NCBI RefSeq assembly: GCF_009467825.1
Contig: NZ_WIOK01000004.1
Location: 124,001 to 188,000, forward strand
Source: Cyclobacterium xiamenense
Lineage (GTDB): Bacteria > Bacteroidota > Bacteroidia > Cytophagales > Cyclobacteriaceae
DNA length: 64,000 nucleotides
Reading direction: 5' to 3'
The notes under the pieces were generated by a model. It worked only from the letters and a program-made list of their open reading frames with translations. It searched no databases and had not been told where the DNA came from. Below, piece by piece: positions 1 through 9,861 of this stretch (position 1 is the first letter of the stretch; each line of letters starts with the position of its first letter). The position numbers and the translations under genes were made by a program.

Positions 1-1827
1 TTCCGTTCCCCGGACCGAGTGGACGGTTCCGATCCGGAAAATCCGGTGCTTAATGCCGAATTGCGTACCAACCGCCAGCAAGATTTTAAAATTCTGGGTA
101 CCGGCTATATCGATGTGGATATTTACGACGGCCTTTCCTACAAGTTTCTGGTCGGTTTGGATATAGGCCTGGGCACGCAGGATCAATATACGCCGCGGTT
201 TGATGCGGGAGATTTTAATTTCCAGCCTTTTGCATCCATCCAGCAAAACAGGTCTACGTTTGTGTCTCCTTTGATCAGCAACCAACTTTCCTATAGCAAG
301 ACTTTTGGAGATCATTCCATCGATGCGCTTGCGGTACTTGAGCAACAGACCTTTAAACAAACTGGCCTGCAGGGTTCCGGGCAAAATTTCCTGACCAACG
401 ACGTGCGGGTGTTGCAAGGAGTACAAAATCAAACCACCAGCGGAAATCAAACCGAATATGCATTGATAAGCTACATCGGTCGGATTAACTACGACTACGC
501 ACAAAAATACCTGATTAGTGCCTCTGTTCGACGAGACGGTGGTTCCCGATTTGGTCCGGCCAATAAGTGGGGTACGTTCCCTTCCTTATCGCTGGGTTGG
601 AGGATCAGCGAAGAGGGATTCATGCAGGCCCTTCCTGCGGTCAGCGACCTCAAACTTCGCGCAAGCTACGGAGAGACCGGAAACGACCGCATCGGCGATT
701 ACGTGTATCAAGGGACCATCAACAGTAACTTCTTTTACAACTTTGCCGGTTCGCTACAGGGAGGAAGTACGATTTCCTCCCTGGCCAATGCCGATTTGCG
801 ATGGGAGACCACCATCATGCGGAACATTGGCCTGGACCTGGGATTGTTCAACGACCGGTTTAGCCTTTCTGCAGAGTGGTTTGATAACACCACGGAGGGA
901 ATGATCCTGGGCGTGCCAATTCCCCCCTCACTGGGATACGACGGGGCACCGGTAGCCAATGTTGGAAACGTGTCCAACAGAGGGCTGGAATTTACGGCCG
1001 GTTACCGAAAGTACTCCGGCGCCTTTCAATTCTCCGTGGATGGAAATATAGGTTTTGTCAACAACGAATTGACTTCTCTGGGCACGGGCAATACCATCTT
1101 TGGACCCGGTTTTCAGGGGGATCAGATGACCTTTACCGAAGAGGGGCAACCCATTGCGTATTTCTATGGCTGGCAAACGGACGGTATCTTTCAGCAGGGT
1201 GAAGATACCAGCATGCAGCCAAATGCGTCACCTGGCGACATTCGCTTTGTGGATGTAAATGGAGATGGCACTATCTCAGATGCGGACCGAACGTTTTTGG
1301 GGCATTACCTTCCCGACTTCACGTATGGAGTAAATTTTTCAGCCAATTACAAAAATTTCGACCTGAACGTCTTCATGCAGGGCGTCCAGGGAAATGAAAT
1401 TTTCAACTTGTTGCGTTTTCATACCGAAGGCATGACCCGTTTGTTTAATGCCGGTACCCAGGTGTTGGATCGTTGGACGCCCGAACGTCCCGATACCGAT
1501 ATTCCCCGAGCGGTTTCCGGTGATCCCAACCGAAACGCCCGGGCCAGTTCGCGCTGGATAGAGGACGGTTCGTATTTCCGGATAAAGAACCTTTCTCTTG
1601 GGTACACCATTCCGGGGGCAGCTCTCGAATCGTTTAGTCGAGGCACCATCTCCTCCCTACGGCTATACCTTTCCAGTCAGAATTTGTTGACCCTGACCAA
1701 TTATTCCGGTTACGATCCGGAGATTGCCGTGCGCACAGGCGTGGATTCTACCCTGGGTACCGGCATTGATTACGGGCAGTTCCCGGCTGCACGAACCCTG
1801 ATGGCAGGTGTACAACTTACCTTTTGA
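1..1827 (+). CDS. SusC/RagA-type TonB-dependent outer membrane receptor (5' truncated by window)
   Basis: This is the C-terminal ~608 residues of a TonB-linked outer membrane beta-barrel that imports glycans or other large nutrients together with a SusD lipoprotein. The frame is open from the first base, so the signal peptide, carboxypeptidase-like domain and plug lie upstream of the window. Full-length family members are about 1000 residues. Typical SusC features seen are many alternating aromatic beta-strands, a calcium-loop-like segment DVNGDGTISDADR about 60% of the way along, and a terminal strand ending in Phe (LMAGVQLTF). The susD gene starts 24 bp downstream, so the two form one operon. 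The substrate cannot be read from this part; no lyase or glycosidase lies immediately next to it. Confidence 0.95.
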   Translation, partial: FRSPDRVDGSDPENPVLNAELRTNRQQDFKILGTGYIDVDIYDGLSYKFLVGLDIGLGTQDQYTPRFDAGDFNFQPFASIQQNRSTFVSPLISNQLSYSKTFGDHSIDALAVLEQQTFKQTGLQGSGQNFLTNDVRVLQGVQNQTTSGNQTEYALISYIGRINYDYAQKYLISASVRRDGGSRFGPANKWGTFPSLSLGWRISEEGFMQALPAVSDLKLRASYGETGNDRIGDYVYQGTINSNFFYNFAGSLQGGSTISSLANADLRWETTIMRNIGLDLGLFNDRFSLSAEWFDNTTEGMILGVPIPPSLGYDGAPVANVGNVSNRGLEFTAGYRKYSGAFQFSVDGNIGFVNNELTSLGTGNTIFGPGFQGDQMTFTEEGQPIAYFYGWQTDGIFQQGEDTSMQPNASPGDIRFVDVNGDGTISDADRTFLGHYLPDFTYGVNFSANYKNFDLNVFMQGVQGNEIFNLLRFHTEGMTRLFNAGTQVLDRWTPERPDTDIPRAVSGDPNRNARASSRWIEDGSYFRIKNLSLGYTIPGAALESFSRGTISSLRLYLSSQNLLTLTNYSGYDPEIAVRTGVDSTLGTGIDYGQFPAARTLMAGVQLTF

Positions 1828-1851
1828 TTCCACTTACAAGACACGAAAACC

Positions 1852-3372
1852 ATGAAAACGAAATATATAAGCATGTTTATAGCCCTCTTTGTAGGAATGG
1901 TTTCCTGCGATGAGGAAAAGTTGGAACCGGTAAACCCCAATCAGTTGGGTATTGAAACCTTTTACCGCTCCGGTCCGCAATTGGAAGCGGCGGTCAATTC
2001 AGTCTATGCGGGACTACAGGCAAATAATTTGTACAACCGCGAATACTTCTTCCTGCAAGACCTCCTCTCTGACGACTGTGATACGGGTGGACCCCAATTG
2101 GAAGCTCCCCGTGCCCAGGTTCTCAATCATGTGTTCGATGCATCGAATCCCCTGGTCACGGCCAATTGGCGGGGTTGGTTTCGCGTGGTTCACCGGGCAA
2201 ACCTGGTTTTGGAAAATGCCGACAAGGCGGTAGAAGAGATTACGGATGGCCTTCGAAATAGAATTTTGGGGGAAGCCTATTTCCTCCGGGCATTGGCTAA
2301 TTTTGAATTGGTGAGTTTGTGGGGTCCAATCCCATTGATGACCTCTTCCGCCGAGTCGCCGGACGGCTTACCCCGGACCTCGGAGGGAGAAGTATACCAG
2401 ACTATCTTTGCCGATCTTGGGGAGGCTATTTCTCGCCTGCCATTGAAAAGCGAGTATGCCTCGGAAGACATCGGTAGGGCCACCCGTGGGGCGGCACAGG
2501 CACTAGCGGCCAAGGTGCACCTATTCCGCGGAAACTTTGCCGAAGCGCGTCCCTTCCTGGAAGCGGTCATCAATTCCAACGAGTATGCATTGGTCGATCG
2601 CTATTTGGATAACTTTGAAGCAGAAAATGAAAACAATTCCGAATCCGTATGGGAGGTGCAGTTTTCGGAAGAATTCGGTAATGCGGGTGGCTGGAACGCA
2701 GATGGAAGCAATATCGCGGAGGTAACGTTTCGCGGTCAGGAATACGGACCTACTGCCTGGAGAAACGTCATCCCTTCCATCAGCCTGGTGGAAGCCTACG
2801 AAACCGTAGAAAACGGTGCCGAAAAGGACGATCCGAGAGGAAGGTATACGTTCTTCCGAATTGGAGATACGTACAATAACGGACAAAGCGTATTGACCGC
2901 AGATAAAGTACAGGGTGCGACCGATCGTCCCAGCTGGAGAAAGTACCAGGCCATTTACAAGCGAGAAAACGAAGACACCAACTCCGGCATTAATTTCCGG
3001 GTGATCCGCTATGCGGATGTGTTGCTGATGATGGCTGAGGTGGAAAACGAGACATCCGGACCCGCAGCTGCTTTGCCGTATATCAACCAGGTACGAGCCA
3101 GAGCAGATGTGGACATGCCTCCGTACCCGACGGCCCAGTATCCAACCGATAGCCGGGAAGAAATGCGGCTGGCCATCATGCACGAGCGTCGGGTGGAGTT
3201 GGCAGGCGAACAGATTAGAAACCGGGATATCCGGAGATGGAGGAGACAAGGAACCCTTCCATCCGAGCCAATTCCCGCCTTCCAATCCAGGAACGACGTA
3301 TTGCCTATCCCATTGGTGGAAATTGACAACAATTCCGCCTTATCCAATGCCGATCAAAATTCCGGCTATTGA
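1852..3372 (+). CDS. SusD/RagB family nutrient-binding outer membrane lipoprotein
   Basis: This 506-residue surface lipoprotein is the lid partner of the preceding SusC receptor. It has a lipoprotein signal with cleavage before Cys19 (GMVSCDEEK). The SusD core shows near the N-terminus (GPQLEAAVNSVYAGLQ) with TPR-like helices, and the typical C-terminal block has HERRVELAGEQ, then RDIRRWRR and a final proline-rich LPIPLVEID segment. Length is normal for the family. A strong terminator follows 17 bp after the stop, which closes the susCD operon without an attached enzyme gene. Confidence 0.95.
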   Translation: MKTKYISMFIALFVGMVSCDEEKLEPVNPNQLGIETFYRSGPQLEAAVNSVYAGLQANNLYNREYFFLQDLLSDDCDTGGPQLEAPRAQVLNHVFDASNPLVTANWRGWFRVVHRANLVLENADKAVEEITDGLRNRILGEAYFLRALANFELVSLWGPIPLMTSSAESPDGLPRTSEGEVYQTIFADLGEAISRLPLKSEYASEDIGRATRGAAQALAAKVHLFRGNFAEARPFLEAVINSNEYALVDRYLDNFEAENENNSESVWEVQFSEEFGNAGGWNADGSNIAEVTFRGQEYGPTAWRNVIPSISLVEAYETVENGAEKDDPRGRYTFFRIGDTYNNGQSVLTADKVQGATDRPSWRKYQAIYKRENEDTNSGINFRVIRYADVLLMMAEVENETSGPAAALPYINQVRARADVDMPPYPTAQYPTDSREEMRLAIMHERRVELAGEQIRNRDIRRWRRQGTLPSEPIPAFQSRNDVLPIPLVEIDNNSALSNADQNSGY

Positions 3373-3388
3373 TCGAAAAAAATTCATG

Positions 3389-3424
3389 AAAAAAGCCGTT
3401 GCAATGCATGCAGCGGCTTTTTCT
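3389..3424 (+). terminator. Intrinsic terminator of the susCD operon
   Basis: A 12-bp stem AAAAGCCGTTGC / GCAGCGGCTTTT (one G-T wobble) with a 7-nt loop is followed by a T-rich stretch. It lies between the susD stop and the convergent esterase gene, so it may serve both strands. Confidence 0.8.
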
Positions 3425-3489
3425 ATTTTCCAGAGAGCGTGTCTTGGCATACCAGCTGGCAACAGCACGCCGTTGGACAGAGTCCGGTG

Positions 3490-4329
3490 TCACCTGCCTG
3501 CTGGTAAGAAGCCCTGGGCAACCAGAAAATCTTCAGTTTCTTTCACGGTCTTCTCGTAAATCTCGCGATTTCGGTAATTAAAAAACCCATGTTCCTCGCC
3601 TTCATACAGGATCAATTGACAATCACTTCCCACTTTTTCCATGACCATGGCGTAGTATTCCGCCGTGATAACGGGGATCAACCGATCCCGGGTTCCCAGG
3701 AAAAACAGCGTGGGAGGGGCACCCTCAGCCAGGTTGTGCAGGGGAGAAAATTCCGGGTAACGCGAGCCGATGCGTTCGTAACCGTAGCCTCCCGGCCCAT
3801 TGTCAATGACCGGATTAAACAGCAGCAGTGCCGCCGGTTTGGGACTGATTGGCGGATCCGCCGGCGCGTTGAAACCGGGAATAAGTGCCGTGGCTGCAGC
3901 TAGATGGCCTCCTGCCGATCCACCCGAGGCAATGATTCGGCTACTGTCGATTTTCAGTCGTTCCGCATGCATTTTCAGGTATCGGATCGCAGACTTGGCA
4001 TCTTCCAGAGCGTCAAAGGGGCTTGTCTGATGCCGGGAGCGAACCCGGTAGTCGGCAAGTACAGTTACCAGTCCCTTTTTGGCAAAGTGTTCCGCGTGGG
4101 GTTTGAACTGATGCAGGCTTCCTCCATTCCAGCCCCCACCAAAAAAAAATACAATGGCCGGTTGGGAATCTGCCGGGTTTTCCGGGAAATATATTTCCAT
4201 CTCCAGGCTATCGGTGCCTGCTACTTTGTATAATTCTTTTGCCATCGATTGAGCCACCGCAAAAAACGTGGAAGTATTGCCCGATACTCCCAAAAGAAGG
4301 AGCAGAAAGAATGTGATTTTTTTGTTCAT
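3490..4329 (-). CDS. Secreted alpha/beta hydrolase (esterase/lipase-like)
   Basis: This 279-residue alpha/beta-hydrolase has a signal peptide (MNKKITFFLLLLLG). Residues that fit the catalytic triad are Ser138 in GGSAGG, Asp215 in GTRDRLIP and His247 in GEEHGFF. The oxyanion-hole motif is a glycine run FFFGGGWNGG near residue 61, a variant of the HGGG of hormone-sensitive-lipase-type esterases. The start was set at the Met directly before the signal peptide; a longer reading upstream adds 13 polar residues. Relatives include acetyl-xylan-type and BD-FAE-like esterases, so removal of acyl groups from glycans is plausible. The substrate is not shown by the sequence. It converges on the susCD operon. 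Confidence 0.85.
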   Translation of the reverse strand: MNKKITFFLLLLLGVSGNTSTFFAVAQSMAKELYKVAGTDSLEMEIYFPENPADSQPAIVFFFGGGWNGGSLHQFKPHAEHFAKKGLVTVLADYRVRSRHQTSPFDALEDAKSAIRYLKMHAERLKIDSSRIIASGGSAGGHLAAATALIPGFNAPADPPISPKPAALLLFNPVIDNGPGGYGYERIGSRYPEFSPLHNLAEGAPPTLFFLGTRDRLIPVITAEYYAMVMEKVGSDCQLILYEGEEHGFFNYRNREIYEKTVKETEDFLVAQGFLPAGR

Positions 4330-4562
4330 GTATGCATGGGTTTTTTGATTGTCATTTGTTGATTTCACTACCTTCCCACTTTTGAGCAGACCACGGACTT
4401 ACCTGACATTTACCGGCAGCTGAGCCGCCTCTGTCGGAGTCTCCAAACGGACCTGGCTTCCCTATTTTTTTGGCAATATAAGGCCATTTCCGGAAAACCA
4501 CCATTTCCTTTTAGTCCGGTACAGCTTGCTTTTTTACCAGGTTTCGCTCGGCTAGTCATCGA

Positions 4563-5732
4563 TTAAAACACGACTTTGTAGGTTACGATTATCGGATCCT
4601 CCCGGTCTGTTAATTGCTCAACCGTCTCAAGGAGTTTGTTTTCGTGGCTGCCGAAATAGCCGATATCCAACGCTCGTTGCCAATCGGACGGCTGCATCAC
4701 CTGGTAGAAGTATCCATCTTTTGAATAGCTTTGATTGCGGATACCCAATAGCGACTTTGTAATTTTTTTCTTACCGGTATCCCGATGGATGAATACCTCG
4801 AAAAAGGGAAAGGTGACAAGGTCTTCACTTGAGAAGTTGGGGCTTCTTTCAATCCCGTAGACCAGGACCTTTGTAACCCCCTCGGTGAAGTCAATTTGCC
4901 CAGTATTGAAGGCATAGTTTTGAGAGAGCAGGACGTTTTCCATAAATGCTTCGCCGCTCAGTTCAAAGTCAGCGGGTAGCATGCCTTTTTCGCCAAAATT
5001 GAGGTGGATAAAGGTAGAAACCGAGTCATCGATGAATTGATAAATGGTGTCGCTTAGCCCGAAACTCAATAAATGGCCGTTTTGCATTTTTGTGATCATT
5101 CCGGGGTTAAGCTCGCCGCTGTGAGGCAAGGTAGCGATCGGAAGGGTTTTCGACGTTTTTGTTTCTACATTCACGGCATGAAATACCTGATTCCCGACAT
5201 TTCCAACCGGTTCTGATGCGATCAAAAAGTTTTCGGGTGATAGTAGTGAAACCGTGGGAACAAAACCATAGTCGCCCAGCGTGATTTCTTGCTTCAGGTC
5301 AAATTGGGGTAGCTGGTACTTGAGAAGCGTTCCTCTTCCGGTATTGATATAGAGATCGTCTTTTTCCACAATCATGCCGTGAAGGGACGGATATTCTCCG
5401 GGACCGTCTCCTTTTCTATTCCAGCTTTTCAAGTGATTGCCCGCTAAGTCAAAGGAATGAATGGATAGGTCGTTAACGCATTTGTTGGCGTAATAGATTT
5501 TATCCGTTACGACCAATTCGAATACGCGACAAGACAGGTTAATGAGGCTATCTTTTGGCGCTACCAGGGGAATGAATGCAACCTCAGAAGCACAATTTTC
5601 AAAATTGACTAGCGTCGAATTGTCCAATTCCACGCTGGAGTAGTCAAGCAATTCGTTGTTTTTGGTTTGACAACTCAGGGAAATGCAGCCGCCAATCAAA
5701 ACCAAAAGCAGGTATACCTTGACTTTACCCAT
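4563..5732 (-). CDS. 6-bladed beta-propeller lipoprotein
   Basis: This protein of about 389 residues has a lipoprotein signal with cleavage before Cys21 (CISLSCQTKN). The body has repeated beta-propeller strands, such as GNHLKSWNRKGDGPGEYPSL, which resemble the NHL/6-bladed propeller lipoproteins that are numerous in Bacteroidota. The function of this group is unknown; surface binding is a guess. The start follows the pckA stop by 7 bp on the same strand, so it is probably co-transcribed with pckA. The start was chosen because it begins the signal peptide; an upstream in-frame Met would overlap pckA. Confidence 0.75.
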   Translation of the reverse strand: MGKVKVYLLLVLIGGCISLSCQTKNNELLDYSSVELDNSTLVNFENCASEVAFIPLVAPKDSLINLSCRVFELVVTDKIYYANKCVNDLSIHSFDLAGNHLKSWNRKGDGPGEYPSLHGMIVEKDDLYINTGRGTLLKYQLPQFDLKQEITLGDYGFVPTVSLLSPENFLIASEPVGNVGNQVFHAVNVETKTSKTLPIATLPHSGELNPGMITKMQNGHLLSFGLSDTIYQFIDDSVSTFIHLNFGEKGMLPADFELSGEAFMENVLLSQNYAFNTGQIDFTEGVTKVLVYGIERSPNFSSEDLVTFPFFEVFIHRDTGKKKITKSLLGIRNQSYSKDGYFYQVMQPSDWQRALDIGYFGSHENKLLETVEQLTDREDPIIVTYKVVF

Positions 5733-5739
5733 GGTCGCT

Positions 5740-7317
5740 TCACCGAGGTCCGGCATTCGTGATCGCCGCATCAACCTGCTTTTCAAATTGCTTGAAGTTT
5801 TCGTTGAAAAGACGAACCAGTTTGGTTTTTACGTCACGGAATTTATCTGCGTCATCCCAGGTGTTTTCCGGTACCAATAGTTCCGCTGGCACACCAGGGC
5901 AGGACAGCGGTATGGTTAAGCCAAATTCTTTCTCCTCATGGGTAGCTACGTCTTTGAAGTCGTTGTTGTGAATGGCATCCAGGATTGCCCGTGTGTAGCG
6001 GAGTTTGATTCGGGCACCGGACCCGTAATCCCCACCACTCCAACCGGTATTTACAAGCCAGGCATTTACCTGGTGGTCTTTCATTTTCTGCGCCAGGAGT
6101 TTTGCGTAGGTATTCGGGTGCCACATCATAAAGGCTGCCCCAAAACAGGCACTAAAGGTGGCCTGTGGTTCTTTGACGCCCATTTCTGTACCGGCTACTT
6201 TTGCCGTATAGCCCGAAATAAAATGGTAACTGGCCTGCTCGGGACTGAGTTTGCTCACCGGTGGCAACACACCGAAGGCATCGCAGGTGAGAAAAATAAT
6301 ATTTTTGGGGTGCCCTGCGGTGCAGGGGATTTGCGTGTTGTCAATAAATTCGATCGGGTAGGAAGCCCGGGTGTTTTGAGTAATGGAGGTATCGCTGTAG
6401 TCTACCTCTCGGGTTTTCGGATCGTAGACCACATTTTCCAACACGGTGCCATAGCGGATGGCGTTGAATATGTCCGGTTCGTTTTCCGCACTTAGATCAA
6501 TGGCTTTGGCATAGCAGCCGCCTTCGATGTTAAACACGCCTTCCTCATGCCAGCAATGCTCGTCATCGCCGATTAACCTGCGTTTGGGATCGGCACTTAA
6601 GGTGGTCTTACCGGTTCCCGATAGGCCGAACAATAAGGATACGTCTCCTGACTCGCCTACATTTGCCGAACAGTGCATGGGCAGTACATCCTTCATCGGC
6701 ATCAGGTAGTTCATGATAGAAAACACGCCTTTCTTCATTTCTCCTGCATACTCCGTACCCAAAATGACCATTTCTTTCCGCTCGAGGCTAAGTCCGATGC
6801 TGGTTTTGGAGGTCATGTTGGTAGTAAAGTGGTTGGCTGGAAAGCTACCCGCATTGAAAACGATGTAATCCGGCTCTCCAAAAGATGCCAGCTCTTCGCT
6901 ATTGGGCATAATCAGCATGTTTTGCATAAACAAGGCATGATAGGCCCGGGTACAAATAATCCGTATTTTCAGGCGGTATTTGGGTTCCCATCCGGCAAAG
7001 GCATCCACGACATACAGGTGATCCCGGGTATTCAAATAATCGATGGCCCGCTCTCGGTTCACAAGAAAGGTATGTTCATCCATCTCGTAATTCACGGCAC
7101 CCCAGTCAATGTTTTTTTCCGACGTGGGATGCCGGACAACGCGCTTATCTTTGGGACTTCTACCGGTTTTGTTACCGGAATACACCATCAGTGCCCCCTT
7201 GTTGGAAATTGCGGACCCTTTTTCCAGCCGTAATGCCGACTCGTATAAAATCGCAGACGCACTATTACGAAAAATATCCGCCACGTTAATCCCGTAAGCC
7301 GTTAAATTAAAATCCAT
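5740..7317 (-). CDS. pckA: Phosphoenolpyruvate carboxykinase (ATP)
   Basis: This enzyme of 525 residues converts oxaloacetate and ATP to PEP, CO2 and ADP, the first committed step of gluconeogenesis. Diagnostic motifs are the P-loop [10 protein letters not shown] at residues 231-240, the metal-binding [10 protein letters not shown] at about 247-256, and an N-terminal [12 protein letters not shown] segment that fits the oxaloacetate-binding arginine region. Length matches bacterial ATP-type enzymes. The start at the Met of MDFNLTAYG was chosen because the 17 preceding in-frame residues are not typical of the family. A promoter-like TTG-N20-TACTTTTA pair lies just upstream on this strand. Confidence 0.97.
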   Translation of the reverse strand: MDFNLTAYGINVADIFRNSASAILYESALRLEKGSAISNKGALMVYSGNKTGRSPKDKRVVRHPTSEKNIDWGAVNYEMDEHTFLVNRERAIDYLNTRDHLYVVDAFAGWEPKYRLKIRIICTRAYHALFMQNMLIMPNSEELASFGEPDYIVFNAGSFPANHFTTNMTSKTSIGLSLERKEMVILGTEYAGEMKKGVFSIMNYLMPMKDVLPMHCSANVGESGDVSLLFGLSGTGKTTLSADPKRRLIGDDEHCWHEEGVFNIEGGCYAKAIDLSAENEPDIFNAIRYGTVLENVVYDPKTREVDYSDTSITQNTRASYPIEFIDNTQIPCTAGHPKNIIFLTCDAFGVLPPVSKLSPEQASYHFISGYTAKVAGTEMGVKEPQATFSACFGAAFMMWHPNTYAKLLAQKMKDHQVNAWLVNTGWSGGDYGSGARIKLRYTRAILDAIHNNDFKDVATHEEKEFGLTIPLSCPGVPAELLVPENTWDDADKFRDVKTKLVRLFNENFKQFEKQVDAAITNAGPR

Positions 7318-7341
7318 AAATGGGTTTGATTTTGGTCCAAA

Positions 7342-7378
7342 TGAACCTAAAAGTACAAACCGATCCATGGATTATCAA
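7342..7378 (-). promoter_or_regulatory. Candidate Bacteroidota-type promoter of pckA
   Basis: Read on the minus strand, a TTG (7376-7378) is followed after 20 bp by TACTTTTA (7348-7355). This is close to the Bacteroidota -33 TTG / -7 TAnnTTTG pattern with normal spacing. Transcription would start about 25 nt before the pckA ATG. Confidence 0.4.
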
Positions 7379-7398
7379 CTTATTAGTCGAATTAAGCA

Positions 7399-7426
7399 AA
7401 AAAACCTGAAGGGTATCAGGTTTTTT
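7399..7426 (-). terminator. Intrinsic terminator after the sulfide:quinone reductase-like gene
   Basis: A perfect 11-bp stem AAAAAACCTGA / TCAGGTTTTTT with a 6-nt loop, with a T-run on the minus strand, lies 16 bp beyond the stop of the upstream minus-strand gene. Confidence 0.8.
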
Positions 7427-7441
7427 GGGGTTCCAACTAAA

Positions 7442-8704
7442 TTACATTTTCCCTTTGAGCATCCGGTTCCAATAAAGGTAAGGCAAGCCGTATTTTTTTA
7501 GCAGCCACATGGGATACAACTCTTTTGACGTATCGAAAAGCTTGCTTAATAGCGGATCGCTGTCCCGAACATTGTCGTATTTAAACTCAGCCAATACCAT
7601 TTTTCCATAGCCGGTAACCAAAGGACAACTGGAATACCCCTCGTAGATCTTTTCTCCCAATTTGTTGTTTTTGATTAGATGGAGCAGGTTTTCGGCAACC
7701 ACCGGGGCTTGTTTGCGAATGGCCGCTCCGGTTTTTGCCGTGGGCAGGGCTGCCACATCCCCCAGGGCGAAAATATCCGGATAGTCTAAATGCTGCATGG
7801 TGTTGATATCCACCTTTACCCATCCCTTGGAGGGTCCGTCCTGATGTGCTATCGGGGAATCCTGGATGAACCGCGGGGCCTCCTGGGGTGGGGCCAGGTG
7901 CAGCATATCGTAGGGCATAACAATCTCTGTTTCTCCCACGATCTCTTCGCGAATGCTGCTATCTTCGGTTCCCACGCAACTATTAATACCGGATTGGGAA
8001 TACTTGAAGTGTATCTTTTTGTTTTTAGAATCAATTTTGAACGGTGTATAAAACGGCTTAAAGAAAATATCCCGCTCTTGTATAATCTTATTCAGCGTAT
8101 CTGCAAATGCCTTGACACCGAAAATGACGGTTCCCGGAGTGGCAAAAATCACGTTTGACTTGTCCCGCAACCCATTTTTTCGTAAATAATCTTCGGCCAG
8201 GTACATGATTTTTTGTGGCGCCCCGCCGCATTTGATAGGCGTGGCGGGTTGGGTAAATACGGCATTGCCACCCTTAAAATTCTGCAGCACTTCCCAGGTA
8301 TATTCCGGATCCACGTAGTTGGAACATACCCCATCTTTTCCAAGGCTTTCCCGCAACCCTTCGATCCCATCCAGATTCATTACCAGCCCCGGCGCTACCA
8401 CGAGGTAGTCGTAGCTAAATTGCCCAGATGATTGGGTGCCCACTACTTTGTTTTCGGGATCAATGGAAGTGGCCGCATCCTTGATCCAGTCAACGCCCTC
8501 CGGAATGTATTGCGCTTCATCCCGTATCGTTTTCTCCATATCAAAGGTACCTGCGCCGACCAGGGTCCATGCAGGCTGGTAGTAATGCTTTTCGGAGGGT
8601 TCGATGATAGCCATCTGCAGCTGCTTGTTTGCGCGTTTTAGTCTGGCTGCCACCATGATTCCGGCCGTGCCACCTCCTACGATTAAAATTTTATAGTTCT
8701 TCAT
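7442..8704 (-). CDS. sqr: Type II sulfide:quinone oxidoreductase-like FAD enzyme
   Basis: This 420-residue pyridine nucleotide-disulfide-type flavoprotein would oxidise sulfide to sulfane sulfur and pass electrons to menaquinone at the membrane face. It has an N-terminal FAD motif VGGGTAG (9-15) and the family block YYQPAWTLVGAG (41-52). Both cysteines known to form the active disulfide in mitochondrial-type SQR are in matching contexts: Cys159 in PIKCGGAPQK and Cys360 in SSCPLVTGYG. A second nucleotide motif FALGDVAALPTAKTG lies near residue 310. The C-terminal hydrophobic and aromatic tail fits peripheral membrane binding. No other sulfur gene is adjacent, so the role may be sulfide detoxification. 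Confidence 0.85.
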   Translation of the reverse strand: MKNYKILIVGGGTAGIMVAARLKRANKQLQMAIIEPSEKHYYQPAWTLVGAGTFDMEKTIRDEAQYIPEGVDWIKDAATSIDPENKVVGTQSSGQFSYDYLVVAPGLVMNLDGIEGLRESLGKDGVCSNYVDPEYTWEVLQNFKGGNAVFTQPATPIKCGGAPQKIMYLAEDYLRKNGLRDKSNVIFATPGTVIFGVKAFADTLNKIIQERDIFFKPFYTPFKIDSKNKKIHFKYSQSGINSCVGTEDSSIREEIVGETEIVMPYDMLHLAPPQEAPRFIQDSPIAHQDGPSKGWVKVDINTMQHLDYPDIFALGDVAALPTAKTGAAIRKQAPVVAENLLHLIKNNKLGEKIYEGYSSCPLVTGYGKMVLAEFKYDNVRDSDPLLSKLFDTSKELYPMWLLKKYGLPYLYWNRMLKGKM

Positions 8705-8910
8705 TGGTTTTATTGGTTAATAATCAACTAAAGAAGACGAAAAAACCAGTAGAAGTATGTAATAAACATCACAAAGCCCAAAACCTGGACGATCTAGCAG
8801 AGGTTTAATCCAAGGGATCCCGTCGGAGAGGGTATCGGGGCCGTAAAAAGAAAACCCTACTTATCCGGTTTATACCCAGCGAAAAACTGCACGGAGTCCC
8901 ACCTGGCGCT

Positions 8911-9744
8911 TTAGGGAATCCATTTAATGTGCTTGAAGTTGGGTTTTCGTTTTTCCAAAAAGGCATCCCTTCCTTCCTTGGCTTCGTCCGTCATGTAGGC
9001 AAGGCGGGTTGCTTCCCCGGCAAACACCTGCTGCCCTACCATCCCATCGTCAGTCAGATTGAACGCAAATTTTAGCATTTTGATGGAAGTGGGGGATTTG
9101 GCGAGAATCTCCTGCGCCCATTCAAAAGCCCGGTCTTCCAATTCTTCGTGTGGATACACCGCGTTGACCATTCCCATGTCGTAGGCTTCCTGAGCCGTGT
9201 AGCTTCTCCCCAGAAAAAATATCTCTCGTGCCCGTTTTTGCCCAACCATTTTCGCCAGATAAGCGGAACCATAGCCCCCGTCAAAACTGGTTACATCCGC
9301 ATCGGTTTGTTTGAATAGGGCGTGTTCCTTGCTGGCCAGGCTGAGGTCACAGACCACGTGCAGGCTGTGTCCGCCACCAACGGCCCAGCCGGGGACCACT
9401 GCAATGACCACCTTAGGCATAAAGCGAATCAACCGCTGCACTTCCAGGATGTTTAAGCGATGCATGCCATCTTCTCCCACATATCCCTGTTTTCCACGGG
9501 CCTTTTGATCACCGCCGCTGCAAAAAGAATACACGCCGTCTTTGGGAGAAGGGCCCTCTGCCGACAAGAGAACCACACCAATACGGGTATCTTCCCGGGC
9601 ATCCAAAAAGGCTTCGTACAGCTCACTGGTCGTTTGCGGTCGAAATGCATTCCGTACCTCTGGTCGGTTGAAGGCAATTCGGGCCACGCCCTCGCATTTT
9701 TTATAGGTTATGTCTTTGTAGTCTTTTACGGTCTTCCAATCCAT
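8911..9744 (-). CDS. menB: 1,4-dihydroxy-2-naphthoyl-CoA synthase
   Basis: This crotonase-fold enzyme of about 277 residues closes the second ring in menaquinone synthesis (o-succinylbenzoyl-CoA to DHNA-CoA). MenB-specific features are the FCSGGDQKARG block, the WAVGGGHSLHVVCDL oxyanion segment, TDADVTSFDGGYGSAYL, and the C-terminal RDAFLEKRKPNF. Start choice among closely spaced Met codons is uncertain by a few residues; the Met of MDWKTVKDY was taken. It is divergent from menE, with about 117 bp between the two starts, so the pathway steps probably share a control region. Confidence 0.96.
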   Translation of the reverse strand: MDWKTVKDYKDITYKKCEGVARIAFNRPEVRNAFRPQTTSELYEAFLDAREDTRIGVVLLSAEGPSPKDGVYSFCSGGDQKARGKQGYVGEDGMHRLNILEVQRLIRFMPKVVIAVVPGWAVGGGHSLHVVCDLSLASKEHALFKQTDADVTSFDGGYGSAYLAKMVGQKRAREIFFLGRSYTAQEAYDMGMVNAVYPHEELEDRAFEWAQEILAKSPTSIKMLKFAFNLTDDGMVGQQVFAGEATRLAYMTDEAKEGRDAFLEKRKPNFKHIKWIP

Positions 9745-9861
9745 CATTGTTAGCAAATTTTTACCTGCAAGATAGCAGTCAAATGTGAATTTTCAGAAAG
9801 AATCCCTTCCGCAGTCCGATCAATAGGTTTATTTTTTAGTTATTTTACAAAAAAAGTAGCA

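Noticed and set aside
2521-3285. 254-codon open frame antisense to susD
   Set aside because: SusD is clear on the plus strand; the antisense product has no domain and no start signal.
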